From Dyadobacter psychrophilus (lineage in GTDB: Bacteria > Bacteroidota > Bacteroidia > Cytophagales > Spirosomataceae): a DNA stretch of 64,000 bases. Shown here piece after piece: positions 33,489 to 41,806 of this stretch. Position 1 is the first letter of the stretch, and each line of letters starts with the position of its first letter. Below the pieces are notes generated by a model that was not told the DNA's origin, did no database searches, and worked only from the letters and a program-made list of their open reading frames with translations. A program made the position numbers and the translations under genes. Location of the stretch: positions 1 to 64,000 of the forward strand of contig NZ_FUZA01000009.1 of the NCBI RefSeq assembly GCF_900167945.1, written 5' to 3'.

Positions 33489-34370
33489 TTAATCAACCGC
33501 CTTTTCAGCGCGTAAACGCCAGTTATCCACGAAATCTTTGCCCGGGATCGGCAGGTCAATGTCCACTTCCGGAGCCTTCGCAGTAACCCTGTATTCCATC
33601 ACATAAAAAGCATTTCCAAACACATAATGCAGCTTGAAATTCTCAATGTTGGCAGGAACGTCTTCCAGAGGCACTTCGGCCCGGAAAAGCGGGTTGGCTT
33701 TTAACAATGTAGCGTAAGTAGGCGTGTTCCGTAACCAGGGCGCAACACTTTCGTCACCCACAACCACTTTGCCACCAGGGCGAACCACGCGTGTAAGCTC
33801 GTCAAATGCACGTTTTCTTTCAGAGAATGTATTAATGCCTCCAAAATGGAACACCGCATCAAAAGTATCGTCAGGAAATGGCAGGTAGGAGCCGTTTCCA
33901 AGGAAATAATGCACATTAACGTCTTCTGTCGACAGTTTTTCCTGTGCTCTTTTCAGCATATTAGGAGAAAGATCTGACAAAACTGCCGTTCCGCCCGGTC
34001 TTACGCGGTCCAAAATCAATGCAGAATCTTTACCCGTTCCAGCACCGACTTCGAGCGCTTTCATCCCCGGTTTCAATTCCATAAGGTCGATAAAGAATTG
34101 TCTTGTCGCCGCTTCGTCCGAATGGTTTAATGTTTCAAAAACCCAGGAAACGCCTTTGTCATAGCGAAGGACTGCCTGATCGTACAAATATTGTTCACGT
34201 GCGTCTTCTGGTAATAACTCCTTGGGATAAAGCATGTTAACAATGCCCGTATCGCCTACTTCATATATTGTTCCGTCTTCACTTTTCAGTGATTTTCCGT
34301 CTTCTGCTATTGTTAGTGCGGTTCCTGTAAGCGGACAAACCAACGATTCTAGAAATTCCTTTTGATTCAT
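33489..34370 (-). CDS. SAM-dependent methyltransferase (class I) with Trm112-like head
   Basis: Residues 1-45 read ESLVCPLTGTALTIAEDGKS...EVGDTGIVNML, the pattern of a Trm112p-like domain, here with a single Cys-Pro. A class I methyltransferase domain follows: motif I MKALEVGAGTGKDSALIL (about residue 108), acidic AVLSDLSPNMLKRAQ (about 133) and FDAVFHFGGINTFSERKRAFDEL (about 178). I chose the ATG at 34370 (293 aa), where the conserved head begins, over one 28 codons upstream. It is the first gene of the same-strand run with PhyH and GT2 genes. Confidence 0.88.
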   Translation of the reverse strand: MNQKEFLESLVCPLTGTALTIAEDGKSLKSEDGTIYEVGDTGIVNMLYPKELLPEDAREQYLYDQAVLRYDKGVSWVFETLNHSDEAATRQFFIDLMELKPGMKALEVGAGTGKDSALILDRVRPGGTAVLSDLSPNMLKRAQEKLSTEDVNVHYFLGNGSYLPFPDDTFDAVFHFGGINTFSERKRAFDELTRVVRPGGKVVVGDESVAPWLRNTPTYATLLKANPLFRAEVPLEDVPANIENFKLHYVFGNAFYVMEYRVTAKAPEVDIDLPIPGKDFVDNWRLRAEKAVD

Positions 34371-34477
34371 TTGTGCTTGGCTGATTGATATATATCTGGT
34401 CAAAATTACTTTTTTCTTTGGAACAACATTCAATATCAAGCCGCTTATTAGCAAAAGGGCTGCACAATATTTATTGT

Positions 34478-34485
34478 TACCTTTG
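34478..34485 (+). promoter_or_regulatory. -7 promoter element (TACCTTTG) of the M20 amidohydrolase gene
   Basis: TACCTTTG fits TAnnTTTG and lies 48 bases before the ATG at 34534. No clear -33 element is seen. Confidence 0.5.
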
Positions 34486-34533
34486 AATGATTTGTATCGA
34501 TATCAGTCTCTCAGAATAGATTTTAATTGAATT

Positions 34534-35742
34534 ATGTCTCAGCTGCAAGAAAAAATAAAAGCCCTCGCCAAAGATCAATCCGCCGATATTATCGCACATC
34601 GTCGCCATTTGCACAGCAATCCCGAGTTGTCTTTTGAAGAATACAAAACGGCGAAATATGTAGCGGCAGAATTAACTGCAATCGGCTTGCAACCCGAGGA
34701 AGGCGTTGCCGGAACAGGCGTTGTCGCGATCATTGAAGGCAGAAATCCTGGCAAACGTGTGGTTGGCCTGCGTGCCGACATGGACGCGCTGCCGATTTTC
34801 GAGGCCAATGATGTTCCTTACAAATCAACCGTTCCGGGCGTGATGCACGCTTGCGGGCACGATGTGCACACTTCTTCTTTGCTGGGAACGGCGAGGATTT
34901 TGAATCAATTAAAAGAAGAGTTTGAAGGGACTATAAAACTGGTTTTTCAGCCTGCTGAGGAAAAAGCGCCGGGTGGAGCTTCGTTAATGATTAAAGAAGG
35001 TGTTTTGGAAAACCCGAAACCAGCAAGTATGGTCGGCCAGCACGTTGCACCGAACATTCCGGTTGGTAAAATCGGCTTCCGCGAAGGCATGTATATGGCC
35101 AGCACCGACGAACTTTACTTAACTGTAAAAGGAAAAGGCGGCCACGCAGCGGCTCCGCATCAGTTGGTGGATCCGGTTTTAATGGCCTCGCATATCATTG
35201 TTGCATTGCAGCAAATTATCAGTCGTAACCGCAATCCTGCAAATCCAGCCGTGCTTTCATTCGGAAGGTTTATTGCGGATGGGGTTACGAATGTAATTCC
35301 AAACGAAGTGACCATTCAGGGAACCTGGCGTTGTATGGACGAAGAATGGCGGGCTGATGGTTTGAAAAGAATGAAAAAAATGGCAGAAGGCATTGCCGAA
35401 GCCATGGGTGGCAGCTGTGAATTCGAAATTGTACACGGTTATCCATTCCTGAAAAACCATCCCGAGTTAACCAGACGTGTCAGAAGTTCGGCCACAGATT
35501 ATATGGGAGCGGAAAACGTCATCGACCTCGATCTTTGGATGGCTGGCGAAGATTTTGCGTTTTACTCACAGGTTGTAGATTCCTGTTTTTACAGATTAGG
35601 AACCCGCAATGAAGAACGCGGCATCATTTCCGGCGTGCATACTCCGACATTTGACATTGACGAAAGCGCATTGGAAATTTCAACGGGATTAATGTCCTGG
35701 CTGGCTATTTCTGAACTTGGCCATGCGGGATATAGCGCTTAA
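34534..35742 (+). CDS. M20 family amidohydrolase (N-acyl-L-amino acid amidohydrolase-like)
   Basis: A two-domain zinc/manganese hydrolase of the AmaA/HipO-like subfamily that releases amino acids from N-acyl derivatives. Metal ligands are in VGLRADMDALPI (about residue 73-84), MHACGHDVHTS (about 105-115), FQPAEEKAPGG (about 140-150) and the C-terminal MAGEDFAFYSQ (about 347). The 402-aa length is typical, and there is no signal peptide. Its last 38 bases overlap the 3' end of the convergent GT2 gene. Confidence 0.94.
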   Translation: MSQLQEKIKALAKDQSADIIAHRRHLHSNPELSFEEYKTAKYVAAELTAIGLQPEEGVAGTGVVAIIEGRNPGKRVVGLRADMDALPIFEANDVPYKSTVPGVMHACGHDVHTSSLLGTARILNQLKEEFEGTIKLVFQPAEEKAPGGASLMIKEGVLENPKPASMVGQHVAPNIPVGKIGFREGMYMASTDELYLTVKGKGGHAAAPHQLVDPVLMASHIIVALQQIISRNRNPANPAVLSFGRFIADGVTNVIPNEVTIQGTWRCMDEEWRADGLKRMKKMAEGIAEAMGGSCEFEIVHGYPFLKNHPELTRRVRSSATDYMGAENVIDLDLWMAGEDFAFYSQVVDSCFYRLGTRNEERGIISGVHTPTFDIDESALEISTGLMSWLAISELGHAGYSA

Positions 35743-36454
35743 AAAAGCTGTTGACTTTCAGTGTAATCACTCCAAGGATCGCTTCCTTAAAGATGCCTTT
35801 TGACATTTTGGAAGCGCCTTTGGTCCTGTCTGTGAAAATGATGGGCACTTCCACAATGTCGAAACCGTATTTCCAGGAATTGAATTTCATCTCAATCTGG
35901 AAGGCATAACCGATGAAGCGAATGTTGTCCAGGTTGATGGTTTTTAAAACCTTGCTCGTGTAGCAGATGAAACCAGCAGTTGGGTCCATAATCTGCATTC
36001 CTGTGATCATTCTCACATAATATCCTGCAAAATAGGACATTAACACCCTGTTAATCGGCCAGTTAACAACATTAACCCCCGTAATGTAACGCGAGCCAAT
36101 GGCCACGTCGTGACCTTCGACAGCACAGGCATGATGCAAGCGGATCAGATCTTCCGGCGGATGGGAGAAGTCTGCATCCATTTCAAAAATATATTCATAA
36201 CCACGCTCCATCGCCCATTTGAAGCCATGAATGTACGCTGTTCCTAATCCTAGTTTTCCCTTTCTTTCAACCAGGTGAAGTTGTCCATTAAATTCTACCA
36301 TCAAACCTTTCACCACAGCGGCAGTGCCATCAGGCGATCCGTCATCGATGATCAGGACATGAAATGGCTGACTTAAGCTAAATACTTTGCGTATGATTGC
36401 CTCGACATTTTCAATCTCGTTGTAGGTGGGAATTACTACAATACTATTATTCAC
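35705..36454 (-). CDS. polyprenol monophosphomannose synthase-like glycosyltransferase (GT2)
   Basis: The protein resembles soluble DPM1-type enzymes that move mannose from GDP-mannose to a polyprenyl phosphate on the membrane. Visible are VVIPTYNEIENVEAII, VLIIDDGSPDGTAAVVK, the metal-binding IFEMDADFSHPPEDLIRL (about residue 90), GSRYITGVNVVNWPINRVLMS, and the C-terminal FTDRTKGASKMSKGIFKEAI. The 249-aa length fits. Its 3' end overlaps that of the convergent amidohydrolase gene by 38 bases. It may supply a donor for GT-C enzymes like those at 15731-18252; that link is speculative. Confidence 0.93.
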   Translation of the reverse strand: MNNSIVVIPTYNEIENVEAIIRKVFSLSQPFHVLIIDDGSPDGTAAVVKGLMVEFNGQLHLVERKGKLGLGTAYIHGFKWAMERGYEYIFEMDADFSHPPEDLIRLHHACAVEGHDVAIGSRYITGVNVVNWPINRVLMSYFAGYYVRMITGMQIMDPTAGFICYTSKVLKTINLDNIRFIGYAFQIEMKFNSWKYGFDIVEVPIIFTDRTKGASKMSKGIFKEAILGVITLKVNSFFKRYIPHGQVQK

Positions 36455-36487
36455 AACTGGTGATAGGGTTAGTTAAATGTGTGATTT

Positions 36488-36871
36488 TCAGAGCTTAATA
36501 TTATTGGTTTTCTCCCGGATCTCCACATTCTTGTTCACTTTTTCATAAATCCGCGTCATCATCTCCGGCCGGGTCATGTAATAGTCGTAGCTTTTGCGAT
36601 AAGCGACGGTATCCACTTTGTATTTTTTCCAAATGTCGCTTTTGAGTTGGTTAAAAATCATTAAAGACGAATCCAATGACCTTAATTGCAAGCGATTCAC
36701 CCGTGATTCGGCCAAGTGGATGTCCGTGAGAATGGTCGCCATTTGCTCTTCACTCATCGTATCCTCCGGCTGCTTTTCGTCGGTCACGCAGCCGGTAAAC
36801 AGCAGCATTACAATCAGAAAGCGGATTATTCCACTCGGAAAATGGTTTGTCTGACACCTCATAAAACGCAA
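36488..36871 (-). CDS. DUF4296 lipoprotein (127 aa)
   Basis: A hydrophobic N-terminus ends in a lipobox LLFTGC (Cys at about residue 28), followed by MSEEQMATILTDIHLAESRV, KSDIWKKYKVDTVAYRKSYDYYMTRPEMMTRIYEKV, the classic DUF4296 pattern of Bacteroidota. The function is unknown. A second ATG three codons in is equally possible. The gene lies 33 bases downstream of nothing else on its strand and 33 bases before the GT2 gene start, so they may be cotranscribed. Confidence 0.88.
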   Translation of the reverse strand: MRFMRCQTNHFPSGIIRFLIVMLLFTGCVTDEKQPEDTMSEEQMATILTDIHLAESRVNRLQLRSLDSSLMIFNQLKSDIWKKYKVDTVAYRKSYDYYMTRPEMMTRIYEKVNKNVEIREKTNNIKL

Positions 36872-36877
36872 AATGTC

Positions 36878-36885
36878 TATCTTTG
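36878..36885 (+). promoter_or_regulatory. -7 promoter element (TATCTTTG) of the DUF58-VWA operon
   Basis: TATCTTTG matches TAnnTTTG and lies 46 bases before the DUF58 ATG at 36932, directly upstream of the divergent DUF4296 start codon. Confidence 0.6.
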
Positions 36886-36931
36886 TTTAGATACGCCGGG
36901 TAACAAAGGTGATAATTTTTTCGCAAAACTA

Positions 36932-37819
36932 ATGTTTGAACAGTTTCTTGGAAAGCTAAGAAAGTATGAAATCCGCATGCGGAAAGCGGTGACCAGCGAG
37001 CGTTACGGCAATTTTCACTCCGTTTTCAAAGGCTCAGGTCTTGAATTTGACGACCTGCGACTTTACCAATATGGCGACGATGTCCGCGCCATCGACTGGA
37101 ACACTTCTGCCAAAGGACACGGAACATTCGTCAAAATCTTCAAAGAAGATAAAGAGCAAACCGCCTTCTTTATGCTCGATGTAAGCGCCTCACAGCAGGT
37201 AGGGGAGCTGAAAAGACTGAAAATTGATATAGCCAAAGAAATTTGCGGCGTATTAACATTGTCCGCAATCCAGGAAGCGTCGCGCGTCGGTTTGCTTTGT
37301 TTTTCTGATAAAAATGAGCGCTATATCCGGCCGTCGGATGGCATGAAACACGGTTATGGTGTTATTTCCGAGTTATACAAGTTGGTGCCGGAATCGAGCA
37401 AGACGAATATTGCGGAGGCTATCCTGGTGACGTTAAATGTGCTCAGAAGAAGAAGCCTCATTTTCCTAATCTCGGATTTTATAGACAATAATTACCAGCA
37501 TAACCTCAAAGCTCTGGCCCGCAAGCACGACCTGATCGTCATTCATTTGTATGATTCGCGGGAAGTGAACCTACCGGGCTTAGGCATTATTCCGCTTTAC
37601 GATGCGGAAAAGCAAAGCACGGTTTGGGTTAATACTTCTTCGAAGCAATACAGAGAGGAAATGACGAGCCGTTTTAGTAAAAGAAGTTCTGAACTGGAAA
37701 GGCTTTGTCATCAGAACCGCGCAGACTACATTTCAATCAACACGCAGGAAGATTATGTGCCTGCACTGATCCACTTGTTTAAAGTGAGGCGTTATACCAA
37801 AAGTAGTGCATCGTCGTAA
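36932..37819 (+). CDS. DUF58 domain-containing protein (Bat operon type)
   Basis: The 295-aa protein has the DUF58 signature GSGLEFDDLRLYQYGDDVRAIDWNTSAKGHGTFVKIFKEDKEQTAFFMLD (residues about 30-80), leading into a VWA-like fold: FMLDVSASQQ (a degenerate DxSxS MIDAS motif) and FLISDFIDNNYQ later. In MoxR-type operons DUF58 proteins work with a MoxR AAA+ ATPase and VWA proteins in envelope maturation or stress tolerance. I chose the ATG at 36932, after the promoter at 36878-36885. No moxR gene is next to it here. Confidence 0.92.
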   Translation: MFEQFLGKLRKYEIRMRKAVTSERYGNFHSVFKGSGLEFDDLRLYQYGDDVRAIDWNTSAKGHGTFVKIFKEDKEQTAFFMLDVSASQQVGELKRLKIDIAKEICGVLTLSAIQEASRVGLLCFSDKNERYIRPSDGMKHGYGVISELYKLVPESSKTNIAEAILVTLNVLRRRSLIFLISDFIDNNYQHNLKALARKHDLIVIHLYDSREVNLPGLGIIPLYDAEKQSTVWVNTSSKQYREEMTSRFSKRSSELERLCHQNRADYISINTQEDYVPALIHLFKVRRYTKSSASS

Positions 37820-37820
37820 A

Positions 37821-38735
37821 ATGATCAGATCTGCCACCGCGATTTTTATAGGGTTTTTGTCCATAATCCTTTCTCAAACAACGGGTTTCGGACAAAAGAT
37901 AAGACCATTGGGATTGTTTCTGACAGATAGCATTGAAGTCGGCAAACCCGTTTATTTCTCTCTAAGCGTTCGCCACAATCCTAAAACAGAGATCTTTTTT
38001 CCCGACACACTATACGATTTTTCGCCATTTGAGATTATTTCAAAACGAGCTTTTGCGTCCAGCACGGATGAAAGAGGAAGTCTGGACAGCGCAGTTTATC
38101 AGCTGATTTCTTTTGACGTTTCACGCTCGCAGGCGCTCAGAATGCCAGTTTATGTCTTTAATAAAAAGGATTGCACAGCCGTTTTTACGAAACCGGATTC
38201 TGTTTTTCTGATCAAAAGCAATGTTGTTGAAAAAATTAAAAGTGCCGGTTTAAAACCTGAAACATCGCTTTTGCCGCTAAGCAGCGAATTCAATTTTTCT
38301 ATTTTGCTTGGAAGCATTGCGCTCTTTATCGGTGTGGTAGGCAGTATTTATTGGGTTTTTGGACAGGATATTTACAAACAATGGCAGCTGATCAAATTGC
38401 AGCGCAGACATTTGGAATACATTCGCTCCTTCAACCGCCTTATGCGGAATGCAAGGGAAAAGAACAACATTAAGGACGCTGAGAAGGCCATTATTGTTTG
38501 GAAAAACTATTTGGAAAGACTTGAAAAAAAGCCATTTGCAACCTATACAACCCGGGAAATCGTGGATAATATGCCGGATGAGGCGCTGGCCGAAGCATTG
38601 AAAAACATGGACAGCATCATTTACGGACAAGTTATTTCCAAGAACATGGCCGAATCGCTCGAAGTGCTCAAAAGCGGTGCAACGCGGATTTACAGAAACA
38701 AAAGAAGATTCATTCTGGACACGCCAATGTCTTAA
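37821..38735 (+). CDS. membrane protein of the Bat-type operon (DUF4381/BatD-like position)
   Basis: A signal or anchor peptide (IRSATAIFIGFLSIILSQTTGFGQ), a periplasmic beta-rich region (about 30-150, with FPDTLYDFSPFEIISKR), one membrane segment (FNFSILLGSIALFIGVVGSIYWVFG, about 168-190) and a cytoplasmic helical tail (about 195-304, with ARREKNNIKDAEKAIIVWKNYLERL-like helices). This topology and its place between the DUF58 and VWA genes match the BatD/DUF4381-like member of such operons. The start lies one base after the DUF58 stop. Confidence 0.75.
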   Translation: MIRSATAIFIGFLSIILSQTTGFGQKIRPLGLFLTDSIEVGKPVYFSLSVRHNPKTEIFFPDTLYDFSPFEIISKRAFASSTDERGSLDSAVYQLISFDVSRSQALRMPVYVFNKKDCTAVFTKPDSVFLIKSNVVEKIKSAGLKPETSLLPLSSEFNFSILLGSIALFIGVVGSIYWVFGQDIYKQWQLIKLQRRHLEYIRSFNRLMRNAREKNNIKDAEKAIIVWKNYLERLEKKPFATYTTREIVDNMPDEALAEALKNMDSIIYGQVISKNMAESLEVLKSGATRIYRNKRRFILDTPMS

Positions 38736-38742
38736 TCGTAAT

Positions 38743-39762
38743 ATGGAAAAGTGGTTTTCATTAAATTGGTTCGGTTACGAGGTCTTTCGGTCTTACGAAT
38801 GGGTGTATCCGTACTTTTTGTATTTGCTGCCATTTATTCCAATACTTTTCTGGCTCAGAAATGCGCTGCACAGGAAGCATAAGCAGCGTTTGGTGATCAC
38901 TTATAATCCAGTCAGGGGCGCGCGTGACTGGCAGACATTGCTGCGCTTTGTCCAGCCGGTTTGCGTGGGTATTGGCATTGCCTTGATTTTAATTGCATTA
39001 GCGCGTCCGCAGGTTATTTCCGAAAGAACGGATCAATATTCTGAAGGCATTGACATTATGCTTCTGCTGGACATTTCTGATTCGATGATGGAAAAGGATT
39101 TAAGTCCAAATAGGCTGGAAGCGGCAAAGCTGGTTGCCAGGCAATTTATCAGAGGACGTCTGCAAGATCGCATCGGGTTGATCGTTTTTGCAGGAGAAGC
39201 CGTTTCTCTTTGCCCGTTAACAACGGATTATGAGCTGCTTTACGGTTTTTTGGATGAAATAAGCCCTGCAATGGTTCCTACGGCTGGGACGGCGATCGGC
39301 AGTGCGCTGGCTGTGGCCGTTAACCGCATGCGCGAAACGCCAGGGGAAAGTAAGGTCGCAATTCTAATTAGCGACGGCGATAACACATCCGGGAATTTGG
39401 GGCCTGCAACATCGGCGCAGTTGGCGAATGCATTTGGAGTAAAAGTTTACACCATTTCCGTGGGTAAGCAAAAAAAATCCATGCGAACAGACAGCGCTGC
39501 GGTTTCCAATGCATTAGTGGATGAAACAGAGCTGAAAAATATTGCAGGTTTGGGGAATGGGAAATATTTTCGTGCATCCGATAACAGCGCGCTGGAAGGC
39601 GTTTTCAAACAAATAGATCAGCTTGAAAAAGTGAAATCGAGGGATGTTGTTTCCCGGGATGTTACCGATTTTTACAGGATTTATTTATATTGGGCAGTGT
39701 TGTTCCTGCTCATTGCAATCGGAACAAAAAGTACATTCATGGCAAATATTCTTGAAGATTAA
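38743..39762 (+). CDS. VWA domain membrane protein (BatA-like)
   Basis: Two N-terminal membrane segments (YPYFLYLLPFIPILFWL and VCVGIGIALILIALA) precede a von Willebrand A domain with an intact MIDAS motif, IMLLLDISDSMMEKDLSPNRLEAAK (about residue 100-125), and KVAILISDGDNTSGNLGPATSA (about 205). A final membrane helix (YLYWAVLFLLIAIGT) closes the protein. This is the BatA layout. I chose the ATG at 38743 over an in-frame codon inside the previous gene (38677). It shares one base with the rnhB start. Confidence 0.92.
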   Translation: MEKWFSLNWFGYEVFRSYEWVYPYFLYLLPFIPILFWLRNALHRKHKQRLVITYNPVRGARDWQTLLRFVQPVCVGIGIALILIALARPQVISERTDQYSEGIDIMLLLDISDSMMEKDLSPNRLEAAKLVARQFIRGRLQDRIGLIVFAGEAVSLCPLTTDYELLYGFLDEISPAMVPTAGTAIGSALAVAVNRMRETPGESKVAILISDGDNTSGNLGPATSAQLANAFGVKVYTISVGKQKKSMRTDSAAVSNALVDETELKNIAGLGNGKYFRASDNSALEGVFKQIDQLEKVKSRDVVSRDVTDFYRIYLYWAVLFLLIAIGTKSTFMANILED

Positions 39763-40391
39763 TGCTGAAAGCATATTACAATTCTGACGCGATTGAGGCT
39801 GGGCTGGACGAGGTGGGCAGAGGTTGTCTGGCGGGCCCTGTTGTGGCCGCAGCGGTTATTTTACCAAGAGATTTCACACATTCCTATCTCACCGATTCCA
39901 AACAGCTGACGAAAATGCAACGGCTGGACCTGGAAAAAGATATCATTCGTGAAGCCATCTGCTGGGCCGTTGCAGAAGTGGACAATCTGGAAATTGACAG
40001 GATTAATATATTAAAAGCCAGCTTCTTGGCGATGCACCGGGCGGTGGATAAGCTGCGTATGAAGCCGGAACATTTGCTGGTAGATGGCAACCGCTTTACG
40101 CCTTATCCCATGATCCCTCACACGTGCATTATAAAAGGCGATGCACATTATTTTTCAATAGCGGCAGCTTCCGTTTTGGCCAAAAATTACAGGGATGAGT
40201 TAATGTCCAGACTTTCCGGCCAGTTCCCCCATTATGGCTGGGAAACCAATGTGGGTTACCCAACCATTCATCACCGAAAAGCCATTGGCTTGCACGGCCC
40301 ATGTCCATATCACCGCATGACATTCAAATTATTGAAAGAAGATTGCGATCAGGCTATGGAGGAAGAAATGGAAGACTTAGGCTTTTTATAA
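39762..40391 (+). CDS. rnhB: ribonuclease HII
   Basis: RNase HII removes ribonucleotides and RNA primers from DNA-RNA hybrids. The catalytic core shows GLDEVGRGCLAGPVVAAAVIL (residues 15-35, with the DE pair), then LTDSKQLTKMQR, LLVDGNRF (Asp, about 107) and IKGDAHYFSIAAASVLAK (about 125). The 209-aa size is normal. The start is coupled to the BatA-like gene by a one-base overlap, an unusual operon partner. Its 3' end overlaps the convergent DUF2480 gene by 43 bases. Confidence 0.96.
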   Translation: MLKAYYNSDAIEAGLDEVGRGCLAGPVVAAAVILPRDFTHSYLTDSKQLTKMQRLDLEKDIIREAICWAVAEVDNLEIDRINILKASFLAMHRAVDKLRMKPEHLLVDGNRFTPYPMIPHTCIIKGDAHYFSIAAASVLAKNYRDELMSRLSGQFPHYGWETNVGYPTIHHRKAIGLHGPCPYHRMTFKLLKEDCDQAMEEEMEDLGFL

Positions 40392-40891
40392 AGCGGAACA
40401 GTGCTGCAAGGCTCGCCAAACATTAAACTCTGAACAATTGGTTTGAGTAGCCGGCTGATTTCGACGTAAGCCGAGATTGGCACATTAAACTTGCTACATC
40501 CTTTTACAACCACTCGTTTGCTTTCAAATTCGCTGATGTCAAGCTTGCTGATTGCATCTGCGAACAGCTTGTCTTCCAATGCATTCAGGTCACCAAAAAC
40601 GATCGCATTTGCGTATGGCTCCAATTGCACGGCCAGCAACATATAGGCCCAGGTTGGCACAATGGCGTCTTCCGAACAAATGATCGCGACATTCTTGCCC
40701 TTATATTGCGTCCAGTCATGTGCTTTCAGGAATTCTCTGAAATCCTTTTCTTTCAGGATCATTCCCTGCCACAAATTGTCTTTGATATCGTATAAAACAC
40801 GCTCGCCGGGATGATACAGCTCTTCCAAATCCAGCGACACAATGCCGCTAACCGCAACCCGGTTTACAATTTCTTCAGTTTCCATCTTCAT
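40349..40891 (-). CDS. DUF2480 family protein (180 aa)
   Basis: The soluble protein begins METEEIVNRVAVSGIVSLDLEELYHPGERVLYDIKDNLWQGMILKEKDFREFLK, and later has VAIICSEDAIVPTWAYMLLAVQLEPYA, which is the DUF2480 pattern found in Bacteroidota. The function is unknown. One extra Met two codons upstream makes the start uncertain by a few residues. The 3' end overlaps rnhB by 43 bases on the opposite strand. Confidence 0.85.
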   Translation of the reverse strand: MKMETEEIVNRVAVSGIVSLDLEELYHPGERVLYDIKDNLWQGMILKEKDFREFLKAHDWTQYKGKNVAIICSEDAIVPTWAYMLLAVQLEPYANAIVFGDLNALEDKLFADAISKLDISEFESKRVVVKGCSKFNVPISAYVEISRLLKPIVQSLMFGEPCSTVPLYKKPKSSISSSIA

Positions 40892-40963
40892 ATTGCTTTA
40901 CTTGAAATGCTAACACGAAAAAGGCGCAGTTTGTTTATTTGATCAAGCAGAAAACCAATTTCG

Positions 40964-41656
40964 TCAAGCTAGAGAACTTGCTTTCCTGGAAGGCGGCGAC
41001 ATGAAGTCTTTCAAATAGTAAGGCTCGAATGTGGCCACATCCTCGAAATGATCATTTTGAAAAGCCTTTGCCGCCAGTTCGCCAATCGTTACAGCCGAAG
41101 GACGAATGTCCTTTTTTAGAAAAATAGCATTAGGATGGTCACTTAGCAACTTCTGACATTTAGCAGCGCCATCGCCAAAGAACACGACCTTATTATCCGC
41201 AAGCAGTTCCTGAAAAGAATTGTCATCCAAAATAACGGCTTGTGTTGACTGTACGAAGTTGTTCGTAGCGTCAAAAACTGCCGCATAAACTTCCATCCTG
41301 CGCGCATCGATCATAGGACAAAGCAAATGTTCAGGATAAAAGGCGTTTAATTGCAAGGCCATCGCTTCCAATGTATTAATCGCAATCATTGGTTTATCCA
41401 ATGCATAACACAGTCCTTTCGCGGATGAAACGCCCACGCGTAAACCCGTGTACGAGCCGGGTCCCTTCGCAACAGCAATAGCGTCCAGATCATTTAATGT
41501 AAATCCAGCATGCTTTACGGCACTTTCCATAAGCGTAGTAAGCATAGACGACGACGACCGGTCGGTATGGAGATCGTAGCTGGCTAGGAGGCTTGAATCC
41601 TGATGAACTGCAACGGAGCATCCACGGATGGAGGTATCGATACTTAAAAGAAGCAT
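40964..41656 (-). CDS. tsaB: tRNA threonylcarbamoyladenosine biosynthesis protein TsaB
   Basis: TsaB is the regulatory partner of TsaD in making t6A37 in tRNA. It has the ASKHA fold start LLLSIDTSIRGCSVAV, LDAIAVAKGPGSYTGLRVGVSSAKGLCYALDKP (about residues 65-97, with GPGSYTGLR) and LLCPMIDARRMEVYAAVFD (about 118). I chose the ATG at 41656 (230 aa) because the fold begins there; eleven more codons upstream are unlikely to belong. Downstream, DUF2480 follows after 72 bases. Confidence 0.95.
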   Translation of the reverse strand: MLLLSIDTSIRGCSVAVHQDSSLLASYDLHTDRSSSSMLTTLMESAVKHAGFTLNDLDAIAVAKGPGSYTGLRVGVSSAKGLCYALDKPMIAINTLEAMALQLNAFYPEHLLCPMIDARRMEVYAAVFDATNNFVQSTQAVILDDNSFQELLADNKVVFFGDGAAKCQKLLSDHPNAIFLKKDIRPSAVTIGELAAKAFQNDHFEDVATFEPYYLKDFMSPPSRKASSLA

Positions 41657-41693
41657 ATAATTATAAAAAGGAGGAGCAGAAAGCGCCACTATC

Positions 41694-41767
41694 CCTGTCA
41701 GCCTGAGCGGAGTCGAAGGCGCGCTACTCCTGGGTAACGCGCCTTCGACTCCGCTCAGGCTGACAGG
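41694..41767. repeat. 30-bp perfect inverted repeat (REP-like palindrome)
   Basis: The left arm 41694-41723 and the right arm 41738-41767 are perfect reverse complements over 30 bases, around a 14-base loop (CTACTCCTGGGTAA). The core GTCAGCCTGAGCGGAGTCGA is a sequence I recognise as recurring in many bacterial genomes. It lacks a T run, so it is not a simple terminator. It lies between tsaB and the S41 protease gene. Confidence 0.85.
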
Positions 41768-41806
41768 TAAGATAACATTGCTGATTGTTAATACAAGTCA
41801 AGTAAC

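Noticed and set aside
29668..34370. The cluster as a complete capsule or O-antigen locus
   Set aside because: There is no flippase, polymerase, chain-length regulator or initiating sugar transferase in the window.
36716..36931. Upstream extension of the DUF58 gene by 72 codons
   Set aside because: The extension would run through the divergent DUF4296 gene and precede the promoter at 36878-36885.
41694..41767. The 30-bp palindrome as a Rho-independent terminator of tsaB or the protease gene
   Set aside because: There is no T run on either side, and tsaB runs away from it (it lies upstream of the tsaB start).
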